DNA of 64,000 nucleotides from Amoebidium appalachense (lineage: Eukaryota > Ichthyosporea), in NCBI GenBank assembly GCA_963693365.1, contig CAVNZM010000001.1:13082001-13146000 (forward strand). Reading direction: 5' to 3'. This document shows positions 48,501-59,860 of the stretch, one piece after another. The notes under the pieces are model-generated. The model saw only the letters and a program-made list of their open reading frames with translations. It was not told where the DNA came from and made no database searches. How positions within the stretch are numbered: the stretch's first letter is position 1; each line of letters opens with the position of its first letter. The position numbers and the translations under genes are program-made.

Positions 48501-51500
48501 ACCCACCAGCCACCCCTTCCCCCTCCCCCATACCCCCCTATTGCACACACACGCACGTGTCTCTTGATATGTCAAAGTGGCGTGCTGACCAGCTGAGCTG
48601 TGCAGAGGACACCAACGGCCAGGCCATCTCCCCGTGGCACGATATTCCTCTGTTCGCCGACCAGGAAAATGGCGTGCTTAACGCTATTATTGAGATTCCT
48701 CGCTGGACCAACGCAAAGATGGAGGTGAGGCTTTGTCAAATAGCACACGGTTACCTCTCACGACCCACACAAAACTTAGATGCACTGCATCGATGCCCAG
48801 GCACAGTTGCTTGCCTTCACGCGATTAGTTGCTTGGTTGGGAAGATAAGGTGGGCTCTGCTTAGGGCTTGACACACTTTCCAACGTTCTCCCCTTCCCCT
48901 TGCCCTACCTTCTGATCCCTCCCCCCACCCCCTAATCCTCCTTAACCTCCCCCATCCTCCCCCCCCCCCCCCCCCTCACGGGGCTCCCCCCCCCCCCCCC
49001 CCCCCTTCCCTCCCCTTTAAAAGCATTTACACACACTTGGTTTCCTGGACGTCTTTTACCCTCGTTATATTGTAACGCACAGTTTTGCGAGCTTCCTCTG
49101 CTGGAAGCTGTGAGAAAGTCGAGCTTTCCGAGGGGGGCAAAGGGGGGGGGGGGGGGGAGGGGGGGAGTTGCTCTGACACATAAACACTACACTGGCCCTC
49201 TGGAGTTCTGCTTTGCAGTTTGCACTTCAATAGCACACAGTCATACGTGCAGTGGTGTTAGGGGAGAGGGGGGCCTGGGGGTGCAAGGGAGAGGTCGGAG
49301 GGTGGTGGGGTGGTGGTGGTGGGCTGGTGGGCGGTGGGGGATGGAGAAGGGTGCTTGAGTTATGCTTTCGGCACGGTGTTAACCTGACTGCCAGCATCCC
49401 CTGTAGTTTCATTCGAATGGGTGTTGAGGGAGAGCCGTGAATGGTTGCTAACAAATTTCCTTTTCAGATTGCCACTGGGGACAAGTTGAACCCCATCAAG
49501 CAGGACGTCAAGAAGGGCAAGCTCCGCTTTGTGGCCAACGCCTTCCCCCACAAGGGCTATATCTGGAACTACGGTGCCCTCCCCCAGGTGTGTGGCTTGT
49601 CATGGAACGGTTGAGAGGTTGCAACGTCTTGCCTTTTTGCTTGCTTTGCTCACACCCCGCATAGGCAGTGCATCTTTGCCCCTCTCATGTGAGCAGACTC
49701 CCTGTGCGGTTAACTAACTGGGTAGGGGGCGTCTTGCCCTTGCTTGCTTGCACACATCCCTGCTCAGGCACTACACTTGTGCCCTGAAAATGCGGGCATG
49801 CACCCTGTGTGGCCAGCTAACATTAACTGGTTGGGTGGACAGACGTGGGAGGACCCCAACCACGTGGACTCGCGCACCAACGCCAAGGGCGACAACGACC
49901 CGCTGGATATCTGCGAGATCGGCTTCAAGGTGCGTGTTGCTCCTCCGTGCAAAAAAATGGGGGGGGGGGTTGGGGGGTCGGGGGGAAGGGTGGGTGGGTG
50001 GGTGGGTGTATGTGTGTGGCGGGGGGAGGGGGGGGGGGGGAGTGTGTGAAGCAGGTATGCAGGGACTTCATTTGTGTTCCTTTTTTCAGTGATGCTGACT
50101 CGGGGTTGCAGGTTGCCGAGCGTGGAGAGGTCAAGCAGGTCAAGGTGCTGGGTGTGCTGGCCATGATCGATGAGGGCGAGACCGATTGGAAGATCCTGGT
50201 TATCGACATCAACGACCCCTTGGCAGCGGAACTCAACGGTACGTGCATGTGCACGTGTGTGTTTGATGCATTGGGGGGGGACACTTGTGCTGGGGGAAGA
50301 GTGTTCTTTTGAAGGGGGGATCTGTGGGGGAGTGGGGGTTGGTGTTCATATGGTATGTAGGAGATGGTTTGCTAGGAGCATCCCTGTAGGGTTGCTTGCA
50401 TGCAGTGTATGGGTGCTTGGTGTGTCATTGGTCCTGCTAGGGAGATGATCTGGGCTGACGTGCATGGTTGCTTATGCTGCAGACATTGATGACGTGGAGA
50501 AGCACTGCCCCGGCCTGCTGGAGGCCACCACGGACTGGTTCCGCGTCTACAAGGTGGCTGACGGCAAGCCCCTCAACGAGTTTGCCTTCGACGGCAAGTT
50601 TCAGAACAAGGTGCCTGCCCGGGGATGTGGGGGGTTTTTTTGGGGGAGGGGGGGGGGGGAGGGAGGGAAAGGAACATAGATTGGTGCGATGCATCGCGGG
50701 GGGGGGGAAAGGGGGGGGGAGCATAGAAGAGATGGATGTGGTACACGGGGGGGGGGGGGGGGGGTATAGATCTTGTGTGCGGGGAGTGTGTGCTGACATG
50801 CGTCCGTGCGCAGGCATTTGCCATGGAGGTGATCGAGCAGACACACAATGCCTGGAAGAAGCTCATTGCTGCTGGCCATGACAAGCTCGCCACGTATGCT
50901 CCCCCCGCCCCAAAACACACACACACACACATTCTCCCCTCCCATGTCATCATATGCAGGGCCCATTTTCCGTGGGAAGGAACGTTCGGTATGTGTTTGT
51001 GTCCCTTGCGTTGTAAAAACAGTGCTGTGCTTTCCGCCGTGGATGTCTTCGTACTCTGTAACACATTCAACCCCCCCACCACCCCCCCATCTCCCATCTT
51101 CCTCCTCCCCCGGATGCCTTCCTTCCTTCCGTCCCTTGCTCCCTAGCCATGGTCATACATGAAGTCATGTTTGTGCTCGCCATGGTCATGTAGATGAAGT
51201 TACACGGGGGTTGAAAAGCATCATAGTGTGTCTTCTTCTCCGCTCCTGCCTTCCTGGGCATGTTGGCCAATTGCACGGGCTTTGATGCGCTTGTGTTTGT
51301 GCTCTCTCCCTCCTTGCCTTCCTTCTTCCACGCGTCCAACTATGCAGGGGTTGCATAGTGTGCTTGTACCCGCATGCACAGTGTGTGTGTCAGAGGGTCA
51401 CCTGGTGCACATACAAGCAGCCATAACTGACACAAGATCCACAGGCACGCCACCAAGGTGGATGAGGCAGCCGTCAAACTGGCACCCGAGGAGGCCAACA

Positions 51501-51530
51501 AGCACGTCGACGAGGTGTGCATTCCCACAA

Positions 51531-51569
<39 letters not shown>

Positions 51570-51804
51570 CCCTTCCGGTGGAGGACACGCGCAGGCTGGC
51601 TTTCTGTGTGCATGCATGCACCGGACACTTCTGTTTTTTCTTGTTAGTGTGTTGGTGTTGCACGAGGTGAATGTGCCTGAACTTGTACAGTGAGGTTGAC
51701 GGTTGCCCTCCCATGTTGCTGAGGTTGCATACCTGCATGTTTCTTTTTGCACATGTACTATACCGTGTTTCTTTGTTGTATTTCGTATCGTGTTCCGCAT
51801 TCTA

Positions 51805-51845
<41 letters not shown>

Positions 51846-52275
51846 AAAAAAAAAAAAAACCCTGCCCTCCCGCCCTCCGGGGGGTTCAGAGTTTGAACTC
51901 AACACATTTCAACGATTACTCTTCTGTGAATTGTATTTCTAGTGTGAGAGCCGCAATACCAACCGCCTCATATTGTGCTGCTCCGCATGGGTAGCATTGT
52001 GGTCTGATTATAACGGCTCTATACTAATCGATGTATTACGCTTCCCTGCAGATCCCCCACGCAGCAAACAGTGTGCACAAGCCCCACGATGGTAAGCAGC
52101 CCCCCCCCCCCCCCCCCCCACCCCACCCACCCACCCCACCACCACCACCCACCCACCCACCCTTCTTGCTCCATGAACACCACCACACCCAAGATACCTG
52201 GTTTTGTCCGTCGTGGATGTTTTTTTTTTTTTTTTTGGTAGTCTAGAAACATCAACCCCCCCCCCCTCCTCCTCC

Positions 52276-52314
<39 letters not shown>

Positions 52315-52617
52315 AATGTAGGCGCAACTCTTACTCCCTGCACACTTTGCGGCATGCTTACATGCACACCTTTCTTGTCATCCAAGAGGACGAATGGACT
52401 ACAGAAAAAAATATATAGATTGCCTAAATTGTGTGCACGTTTTTGTATTGGAAGCAGTACAAGGCCCCCCACCATTCTTAACCGTCATGTGCGGGATCCA
52501 CTGTCATATAACTCTAACCTTTCTGCATCCCCCGCTCCTTCCGCCCCTCCCCTTCCACACACACACACACACACACACACAGTGGACAAGTGGCACTACG
52601 GCCACCGCAAGATGTAA
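48350..52617 (+). CDS. PPA1: Soluble inorganic pyrophosphatase (family I)
   Basis: Ten exons: 48350-48410, 48606-48724, 49468-49587, 49843-49929, 50112-50238, 50483-50610, 50814-50893, 51445-51514, 52052-52091 and 52583-52617. All phases join to 288 residues, the length of eukaryotic family I enzymes. Landmarks are [42 protein letters not shown], the signature [12 protein letters not shown] with its metal-binding Asp residues, and [11 protein letters not shown]. The enzyme hydrolyses pyrophosphate to phosphate and so drives biosynthesis; no transit peptide is visible, so the cytosol is likely. Introns hold long C or G runs. AATAAA lies at about 52876. The gene converges with the CPBP gene. 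Confidence 0.97.
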
Positions 52618-53168
52618 ATGGACGCAACGGCACGCACAGGGTGGGACCCGGGTGCGGAGGGGGGGATAGGGGGAGGGGGGGGGGGGGAATGCTACAGAGT
52701 GCAAAGTACACATTGAGGGGGGGGGGGGGGGGGGGGGGAGAGGGGGGGCGAGAGAGCGAGAAAAGTCACCCACACTACCGAGTTTTATACGGTCCGAAAG
52801 GGGGGGGGGGGGGGGGGGGGGGACTGTGTCCTGGCACCCCTGTGCAGGCTCTGCATATGAATGAAAGTCGCTAATTAATAAATGCCAGCCTGCTGCCCCC
52901 GCCAGCAGCTTGCTTGGACCTCCGTACATTTGACCCACACTGGCGCACGGTATAATGCCTTCATTCCCTTCGTGCCCTACACGGGCGCTAATATTGCGTG
53001 CTTTATTTCGTTGGCACCTGCCAACACAGGCACACCATACACTGCCTCTCGTAACTGAGGCAATCCAGGCAACATCATTCATTCTTCATTCTCTTCCTGC
53101 TTCACACAGGCACACCACAAACTACCTCTCCAACATTTCCTAAGTGCCCCACACAGGCACACCACACA
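52618..53168. other. Convergent 3' region, pyrophosphatase and CPBP genes
   Basis: Three G runs (about 52673-52687, 52718-52738 and 52800-52822) lie in the pyrophosphatase 3' end, before its AATAAA. A minus-strand AATAAA at about 53003 serves the opposite gene. A short direct repeat with CACACAGGCACACCA occurs near 53030, 53105 and 53150. Confidence 0.6.
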
Positions 53169-53609
53169 CTACCTCTCCTTCTTAGCCTCGCTTTTCTCCT
53201 TACTGCCATCCACCTCTTGTTGCTCCAATCGCACAGGTACCACGGGGTCCACGGTGCTGTGCCATGGGTAGGTCAGCACACACAGGGCAAGGGTGGTGGT
53301 GGCCAGGAAGAAGAAGAAGGGCCCTGCACGCTGCAGGCCCGAGGCATATATGGCTGTGTGCAGGGCGGCTGTGAACAGCACACAGCACACCGTGCTGTGT
53401 GTGGTGTTGGCCACCCACGACAGCAGCACAGACAGGAAGCCGTGTGCACACAAAAAGAACCATAGGCCCTCGAAGAACTCGGGTAGCCCTCCGCCAGTCT
53501 GTGTGAGTGTGTGTGTGTGTGTTGGTTAGTACTCACTGTGTCGTGTGCTGCCCTGGGGGAGGGGGAGGGGGGGGGACTTCAAGAGCTTAGGGGAAGGCTG
53601 GGGGGCGGA

Positions 53610-53646
<37 letters not shown>

Positions 53647-53934
53647 GTAGGGGAATGATTTGGGATGATTGATGAGCAGAAACACGGGGAAAAACGTTTG
53701 CACAGAAACAAAAAGAAAGACTAAGTGGAATGTTGAGGATAGCAAGCCTTGGGCACATATGCATCTGAACAATGCATGCAACACCTGGAAAAAGGCAATT
53801 GGCTCTTGTGTGGTGTAGATTTCTCTTCGATTTTCGCATGCGCCGGGGGGAAGGGAGGGGGGACGGGGCAGGGGAGGGGGGGGGGGATGAAAAGGGGGGA
53901 GGGGGGAGGCCGGGGAGGGAGGGGGAAGGGGGAA

Positions 53935-53971
<37 letters not shown>

Positions 53972-54862
53972 GGAAGGGGGGTGGTGATCAAAGCATGCAA
54001 AACATGGAAAAAGGCTATTGGCTCTTGTGTGGTGTGGATTTCTCTTCGGTTTTCGCATGCGCCGGGGGGGAGGGGAGGGGGGGGGGGGGGGGGGATGGAA
54101 GGGGGGAGGGGGGAGATGGGGGGAGGGGGGGGGGGGAGGAAGGGGAGGTGGAAAGGGCAACTGGCAGACCGGAGACTAGGCCCAGGTTCAAGCAAGCCAG
54201 CCATGGCACACACACACCTTAAGCAGGGGGCTGTAGCCGAACAGGGGGGCCTGCCACAGGGCCCACAGGGTGCCCACCAGCAGGCTGCCACTGAGGGGTG
54301 ACAGCAGCTGCTGTGCGCGGGGGGTTGCATAGCCCCGCCAGCCTAGCTCCTCCAGCCAGCCACACACCAGCCTGACAGCAAACACAACCGTCACCTCCCT
54401 GCCTGCAGGCACGGGCCCCAGGGACGGTGCCTCGACCCTGCGTCCCCACACCACCAGCCCTGTATCTGCCGCCCAGCTCTGCAGCAACAGTGCGCTGGCA
54501 ACCAGGGCAGGAGGCACGCACAGGGCAAGCACGTGCCAGGCGGGGAAGCCCACACGCAGGCGCACGGCACGGGCCAGCAACTCGACCACGGGGGCGTCGT
54601 ACAGCACCACCCCGGCCACGGCGGCCAGGGCCGGGCCCAGGCGGCCCACACAGTCCAGGGCGGCCACCAGCAGCGGCTGCTTGAGCATGGGCAGGTCGTC
54701 CAGCCAGCCCAGCGCAAGCATGCAGTTGCAGCCCCACGCCGAGTAGCTGCACACGCAGCACAGCAAAAAGTACACAGCAAGCTCAGCCGCCTGCTCCAGC
54801 CTGCTCGGCACTGGAGCCTTCCTCGTGTCGGCCATGTTGCGCGTGCCCTCCGTCAAGCGCAC
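53169..54862 (-). CDS. CPBP (CAAX-protease-like) membrane protein with altered active site
   Basis: Exons 54862-54218 and 53498-53169 join in phase to 324 residues (315 if the second Met at 54835 is used). About eight hydrophobic segments surround the family motif EELGWRGY (the EExxxR motif of CPBP/Rce1 proteases). In the second motif, usually FxxxH or LWxLWH, the sequence is LWALWQAPLFG, so the metal or catalytic His is Gln. In the third, HTAIY has His but Tyr where Asn is usual. The protein may therefore be a pseudo-protease. It ends in KKER, a KKxx-type ER retrieval signal. Family members cleave prenylated CAAX proteins or bacteriocin-like peptides in membranes; the role here is unknown. 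Confidence 0.82.
53603..54155 (+). repeat. CPBP intron with duplicated segment and G runs
   Basis: A segment with TGGAAAAAGGC, ATTGGCTCTTGTGTGGTGT and TTTCGCATGCGCCGGGG occurs twice (about 53785-53850 and 54003-54068). G-rich tracts separate and follow the copies, so the unit was probably duplicated together with its G tract. Confidence 0.85.
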
Positions 54863-56242
54863 ACTACTTTTAGTCCTCTGTGCTGGTTCTAGAGTGTGCT
54901 CTCCTGAATGGGGACTGCCAAACCCACTCGCTGGTTACAGCCTAGACCTAAAAAGGGCTGTGTAAGCTTATTTTTCTATTGACATACCAGTCTCACAGCT
55001 TACAGTTTGCACTATATATAGGCTTGAGAATTGAACAATTAGAATCACCCTTCGATTAAGACCAAAAGGATGGACATAATTCGCATATGTTTGCTTGTGT
55101 GCAACTGCTAATTACTGTAGCAACCGACCTAGTCACATAATATACTGCTGGTCAGAAATTTTTTTTCAGCATGCCTCTGCCAAGTACTGGCCGCATGTGC
55201 ACGGCACTGTGGCACTCTAGCTCAGAGTCTCAGTCGGACAATTGCAAAGTACGTGTCGACATTTGTAGCTGGAAGCCGGGCCAGGCAGAGGGCCCGGCGC
55301 CAGGCGCCGTGCCGGTTCGGGCCTCCGAACTTCCGAAGTGTGGTGCGGTGCAGTCGGCCTGGCGGTCGCGCACCAGATCTGGATGAACTTCAGGATAACG
55401 TTACCGTAGTGCATTTATTGTGGTACATATGATTTTATAAAAATCAACAAAAAAAAAAATCTTACTCCGACATACATGCATTTATAAGCACCGTGACTCG
55501 GAAAGGAAAATGGCACCATACGTCTTGCCCTTCTTGCCCCGCGGGCTGTGCGTGTGTCCACATGCGGCTTGATGTGCACGGCGTGTCACCGCCAACGTTA
55601 ACGCGTACGCGTCATGTACCACGGCCACGGTGGCCATGCATGAGAAATTCATAACTGTATTCATAGTACTCACGTGTTCCTTGGTCACTGCAACTGCCAT
55701 GGCCAGTGCCAGTCTTCCAGAACATATTATAAGCCGCGGACTGTGTGAGAACAGTGTTTCCCGCATGCCTTGAACAGTGTTTCCCATACCTTGCTTTCAC
55801 CCGGGGCTCGCGTGCCGCGTGACGGTGCATGCCGGCATTGGCAGGATAAACTGAATCTCCACAGGCTCACAGGGCACCAATCAAAATTGGCTCTTACAAC
55901 CTAGCTGACCAATGATATACATTGCACTGAGATCTTGATTCTTGAGACTTATAGAATGCGAGATCTTGAATTGACAAAAAGTGGGCACATCGGCATGTTG
56001 TTATATAATCGAGGTGAATTTATGAAATTGAAACGATTTTTTTTTGTTTGTTTGAGTATTACACCCTCATTTTTTTTTTACATCTTGGACCAAAAGAATC
56101 TTCAGAGGCTATGGCAACCATTCAAGTTGTTAGGACTTAGGACTCGAGCAGCGAGTCGAGCTCAGTCCGGGAAGCCTTTGCAGCCCTCAAGATCCTTCCG
56201 GGGCTCTATAGATCCACCAATAGCTTACATACTCTCCTCAGA

Positions 56243-56327
<85 letters not shown>

Positions 56328-56380
56328 ATTCCACCCTTCGAGTAATTTCCCCACCCGATTCCTTACGGCGTAGTTCAGAC
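54863..56380. other. Intergenic region before the LINE
   Basis: Mostly AT-richer unique sequence. CCAAT words near 55877 and 55910 are about 1 kb above the CPBP start. At about 56227-56326 a C run of roughly 50 is directly joined to an A run of roughly 45, just upstream of the first recognisable LINE sequence. No gene is seen. Confidence 0.5.
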
Positions 56381-58356
56381 CATTCCCCTGTAGAATTTTC
56401 GGTTTCCTTCCCTGTTCACTTCGGCGGGGCTACTCTCAGACTAACCGCCGCCTCTTATCTCGCGGTTTCAAGCACAAGTTAAACCAGTTACTCGCTGTCA
56501 AGGAGTATGAGTCGGTTCATGGCTTCTTTCTTGCCGCAGTGCGCGACGCCCGTGCGCAGCGGAACCCGGCTATTTCGGAGGTTTGTTATAATGAGTTTGT
56601 TGAGTTCCTATTTGCCCTTGGCGAGCAGGTGGTGGGCACGGTTGAGTACCCTTCCGTTCGGCTGAGACAGTCTCACGTTTTGCAGTCCCTACGACAGTTG
56701 TTGCCTCTACATGATCGGTCTGGAAATCCGCCGGTCGGTTTGGGCCTTCCGTGCAAGTCTATGCCCCGTCTCCTTCCATCTCCGTTGCTGAATCCGTCGA
56801 TGACTATTATGCTTCCCTATTTTCGCTTCCTAACGTGTCCACGGTTCCATCACCGCCCGCTGGCCTCTCCCAGCCGCCAAGTTGGGAGCCGGACCGATCG
56901 TTCCCGGGCACTTTTCATAGTTATTTCAACTCTTCGGCTGTTTTTGGTGCTATACGGGCGTTAAAACCCCGCAAGGCGTGCGGGCCGGATGCTCTTCCTC
57001 CCGTGCTTTTCAAGGTTCTTTCTCCCGTGCTTCCGCCCCGTAATCGTGCAGAGTCCCCCCCGCCCCCGCCTTTTGCTGTCCTTCTTAGTGAGTTTTTTCC
57101 GGCTTTTTTCGAACTCGGGTTTATTCCAAATTCGTGGCTTGACACAATCGTTACGCCCGTTCGTAAGAACTTGAAGGTATCGCAGGGGGTCATTAACGAC
57201 TTTCGTCCCGTCACACTTACCAACGTTTTTCGTCGGCTCTTCGAGGGTTGCATGCTTCGCGCGTTTAACACCGACGATTCTTTAAACGCCGTGTTCCGTC
57301 TTTCTTCCCTTCAAGGGGGCTTTCGTCATGCCTATTCGTGTTATACTCACAGTCTGTTACTCCATGAATCCATTACTTCTGGCTCTCCACACGTTGTCTT
57401 CATCGACCTTAAGAACGCCTACGACACCGTACCCACTGGTTTGTTATGGCATAAGCTGGCTATGCGGGGCTTACCAGCCCCCTTTGGCCGTCTTCTGCAA
57501 GCGTTGTTCGATACCACTCGCGGACGAGCGGCGGTCAATGGAACATTAACACCCGGTTTTTCCCATTCCCGGGGTCTTCTGCAGGGGTCCCTCCTGAGTC
57601 CGTTCATGTTGTTTGACGTTTTCATTGACGATTTAGCCTGCGCCCTCGAACCCTTTGGCCAACTGCATACCCGCCGTGTACCGGGTCTCCTTTTTGCGGA
57701 CGATATTGTTCTTTGTTCCTTAACCGAAGATGTCATGCACCAGATGCTTCGTCAGGTGGATCAATGGTGCACCGAGAATCTCATGACAGTCGGAATTGCA
57801 AAGTGTGCTACTTTTTCGAAGAACACTTCCTTTCGATTGGCCGGCCTTCCTATTCCTGTTCAGAGCACCTATGACTATTTGGGTATTCCTTTTACTGCAC
57901 GGGGTATTGATTTCCGCAAGCTCTTCACGGCACAGATCGCTCGTGCGAAGGGTAAGCTTCACATCGTGTCAAATATGTTTCAACAGGAGTCTGTGATCCA
58001 TCCTGCGAACCTTCTTCTCTACTATAAAACTTTTCTACGGCCGACTTTCGAATATGGACTTCCGCTATTGGCCTGCGCCCCACCTCGCGAGGCGGCAATG
58101 GCGCTGAACGAGTTCGACGATTTTCAGGGTACTGCGCTACGCACTTTGTTTCGTACTCGGTTTGTGCCTCCCTTAATCAGTATGTTTGGATTGTCGTCTG
58201 CTGTTTGTCGTATGGAGGAATTGTCTCTTCGTTTTTGTTTTCATTTAGTTAGGCTACCTGATGGTCACCCTCTTTATGCTTTCTTTTCCCCCCCTCCCTC
58301 CATCCCTCTTCCCCCCCGATTCACCAACGCTACTTCTGAATGTCCTGAGCCTACCC
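56381..58356 (+). pseudogene. Decayed LINE retrotransposon fragment with reverse transcriptase
   Basis: The fragment begins with the end of an AP-endonuclease domain (SSDHSPVEF near 56375) and continues into a non-LTR reverse transcriptase. RT landmarks are KPRKACGPDALPP, FRPVTLTNVFRRLFE, VFIDLKNAYDTVP, SRGLLQGSLLSPF and the catalytic LLFADDIVL. The frame changes between the endonuclease piece (stop near 56480), an open stretch from 56539 and the main RT frame from 56751, so the copy is broken. Most of the endonuclease is missing at the 5' end, and the 3' end is cut at 58356 by an LTR. Confidence 0.85.
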
Positions 58357-58996
58357 TGTCGTATCCTAATGTATGTGTACTAGAGACGCGGCACTCTACT
58401 AAGTGTACACACACGAAAAGGAACGAACGTGTACAGAAAAACGGTAAAGTTTATTAAGACCAGGCTCCGACGGGCAAACTTAGATCCGTACGGATTGAGT
58501 CTAAGTTACGACTGAGGCCATCAAGGCCGTGCCCTCTAAGATCATCATCACCTGGCCCCCTACGATGCCACATTCCATTAACATTCCGATCTACTTTTAT
58601 CGTGCGCCTGCACGAGCTAAGTCGATCTACTCAACTAATATATTTATCCAAGTCTCACCCCTCACCCTCCCCCTAGTGGCACCGCAGAGTCTAAATCTAC
58701 ATTTCATACTATCCTCCCCCCCTCCCTCCCCCCCTTTCCTCTACATCTACATATATAAATACGTTTGGCAACATATACTATCAAACCTTGCCAATCCTTA
58801 CAAAAGGGCTTCTGCCCGAACAATCACATTCCTAAGTCCTCCTACGATCTATCCTACACACTAATTAGAATTCTATTGGACGGCTGTCCCGGCTGACGTG
58901 GTCCAATGCCCTGCGCCGGCAGAGGCAAGATGCACGCAGCTGTTCAGCTATCTTGAGGCCCCGGACTTGATCTTGATGATCTGTGGACCCGGGCCA
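58357..58996 (-). repeat. LTR copy 1 of the Ty3/gypsy-type element
   Basis: A 640-base direct repeat, about 98% identical to copy 2 by eye. On the minus strand it begins TGGCCCGGGT and ends ATACGACA, the usual TG...CA. It abuts the LINE reading frame directly. It is followed on the plus strand by an 18-base C run. Confidence 0.8.
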
Positions 58997-59014
58997 CCCC
59001 CCCCCCCCCCCCCC

Positions 59015-59655
59015 TGTCGTATCCTAATATATGTGTACTAGAGACGCGGCACTCTACTAAGTGTACACACACGAAAAGGAACGAACGTGTACAGAAAAAC
59101 GGTAAAGTTTATTAAGACCAGGCTCCGACGGGCAAACTTAGATCCGTACGGATTGAGTCTAAGTTACGACTGAGGCCATCAAGGCCGTGCCCTACAAGAT
59201 CATCATCACCTGGCCCCCTACGATGCCACATTCCATTAACATTCCGATCTACTTTTATCGTGCGCCAGCACGAGCTAAGTCGATCTACTCAACTAATATA
59301 TTTATCCAAGTCTCACCCCTCACCCTCCCCCTAGTGGCACCGCAGAGTCTAAATCTACATTTCATACTATCCTCCCCCCCTCCCTCCCCCCTTTTCTCTA
59401 CATCTACATATATAAATACGTTTGGCAACATATACTATCAAACCTTACCAATCCTTACAAAAGGGCTTCTGCCCGAACAATGACATTCCTAAGTCCTCCT
59501 ACGATCTATCCTACACACTAATTAGAATTCTATTGGACGGCTGTCCCGGCTGACGTGGTCCAATGCCCTGCGCCGGCAGAGGCAAGATGATGCACGCAGC
59601 TGCACAGCTATCTTGAGGCCCCGGACTTGATCTTGATGATCTGTGACCCGGGCCA
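59015..59655 (-). repeat. LTR copy 2 of the Ty3/gypsy-type element
   Basis: A 641-base repeat in the same orientation as copy 1, separated from it only by the C run. It is next to the element interior, so it is the expected 3' LTR. The 22-base C run at 59656-59677 reads as a G tract on the minus strand, placed exactly where a polypurine tract primes plus-strand synthesis. Confidence 0.82.
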
Positions 59656-59677
59656 CCCCCCCCCCCCCCCCCCCCCC
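59656..59677 (-). other. Polypurine tract (G run) of the LTR element
   Basis: A pure 22-base G run on the minus strand lies immediately 5' of LTR copy 2. Its position fits the polypurine tract; a homopolymer PPT is unusual but suits this G-run-rich genome. Confidence 0.55.
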
Positions 59678-59860
59678 GATCTCGATCGTAGACTTAGGCT
59701 AATCTGCTGAGACGGATTAGTATATGTCAACTCCCCCCCGGCCCCCGGAAAAGCTGAGTCCCACCTCAGTCACATTACATCTAACACCCCCAAAAAAGAC
59801 ATAGACTAATCAGTCTCCTAAAAAAATTAAATTAAATAAATTACGAAGAAAAATAATAAA

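Noticed and set aside
58529-59483. Two similar frames starting MPSKIIITWPP and MPYKIIITWPP
   Set aside because: They lie inside the two LTR copies and are explained by them.
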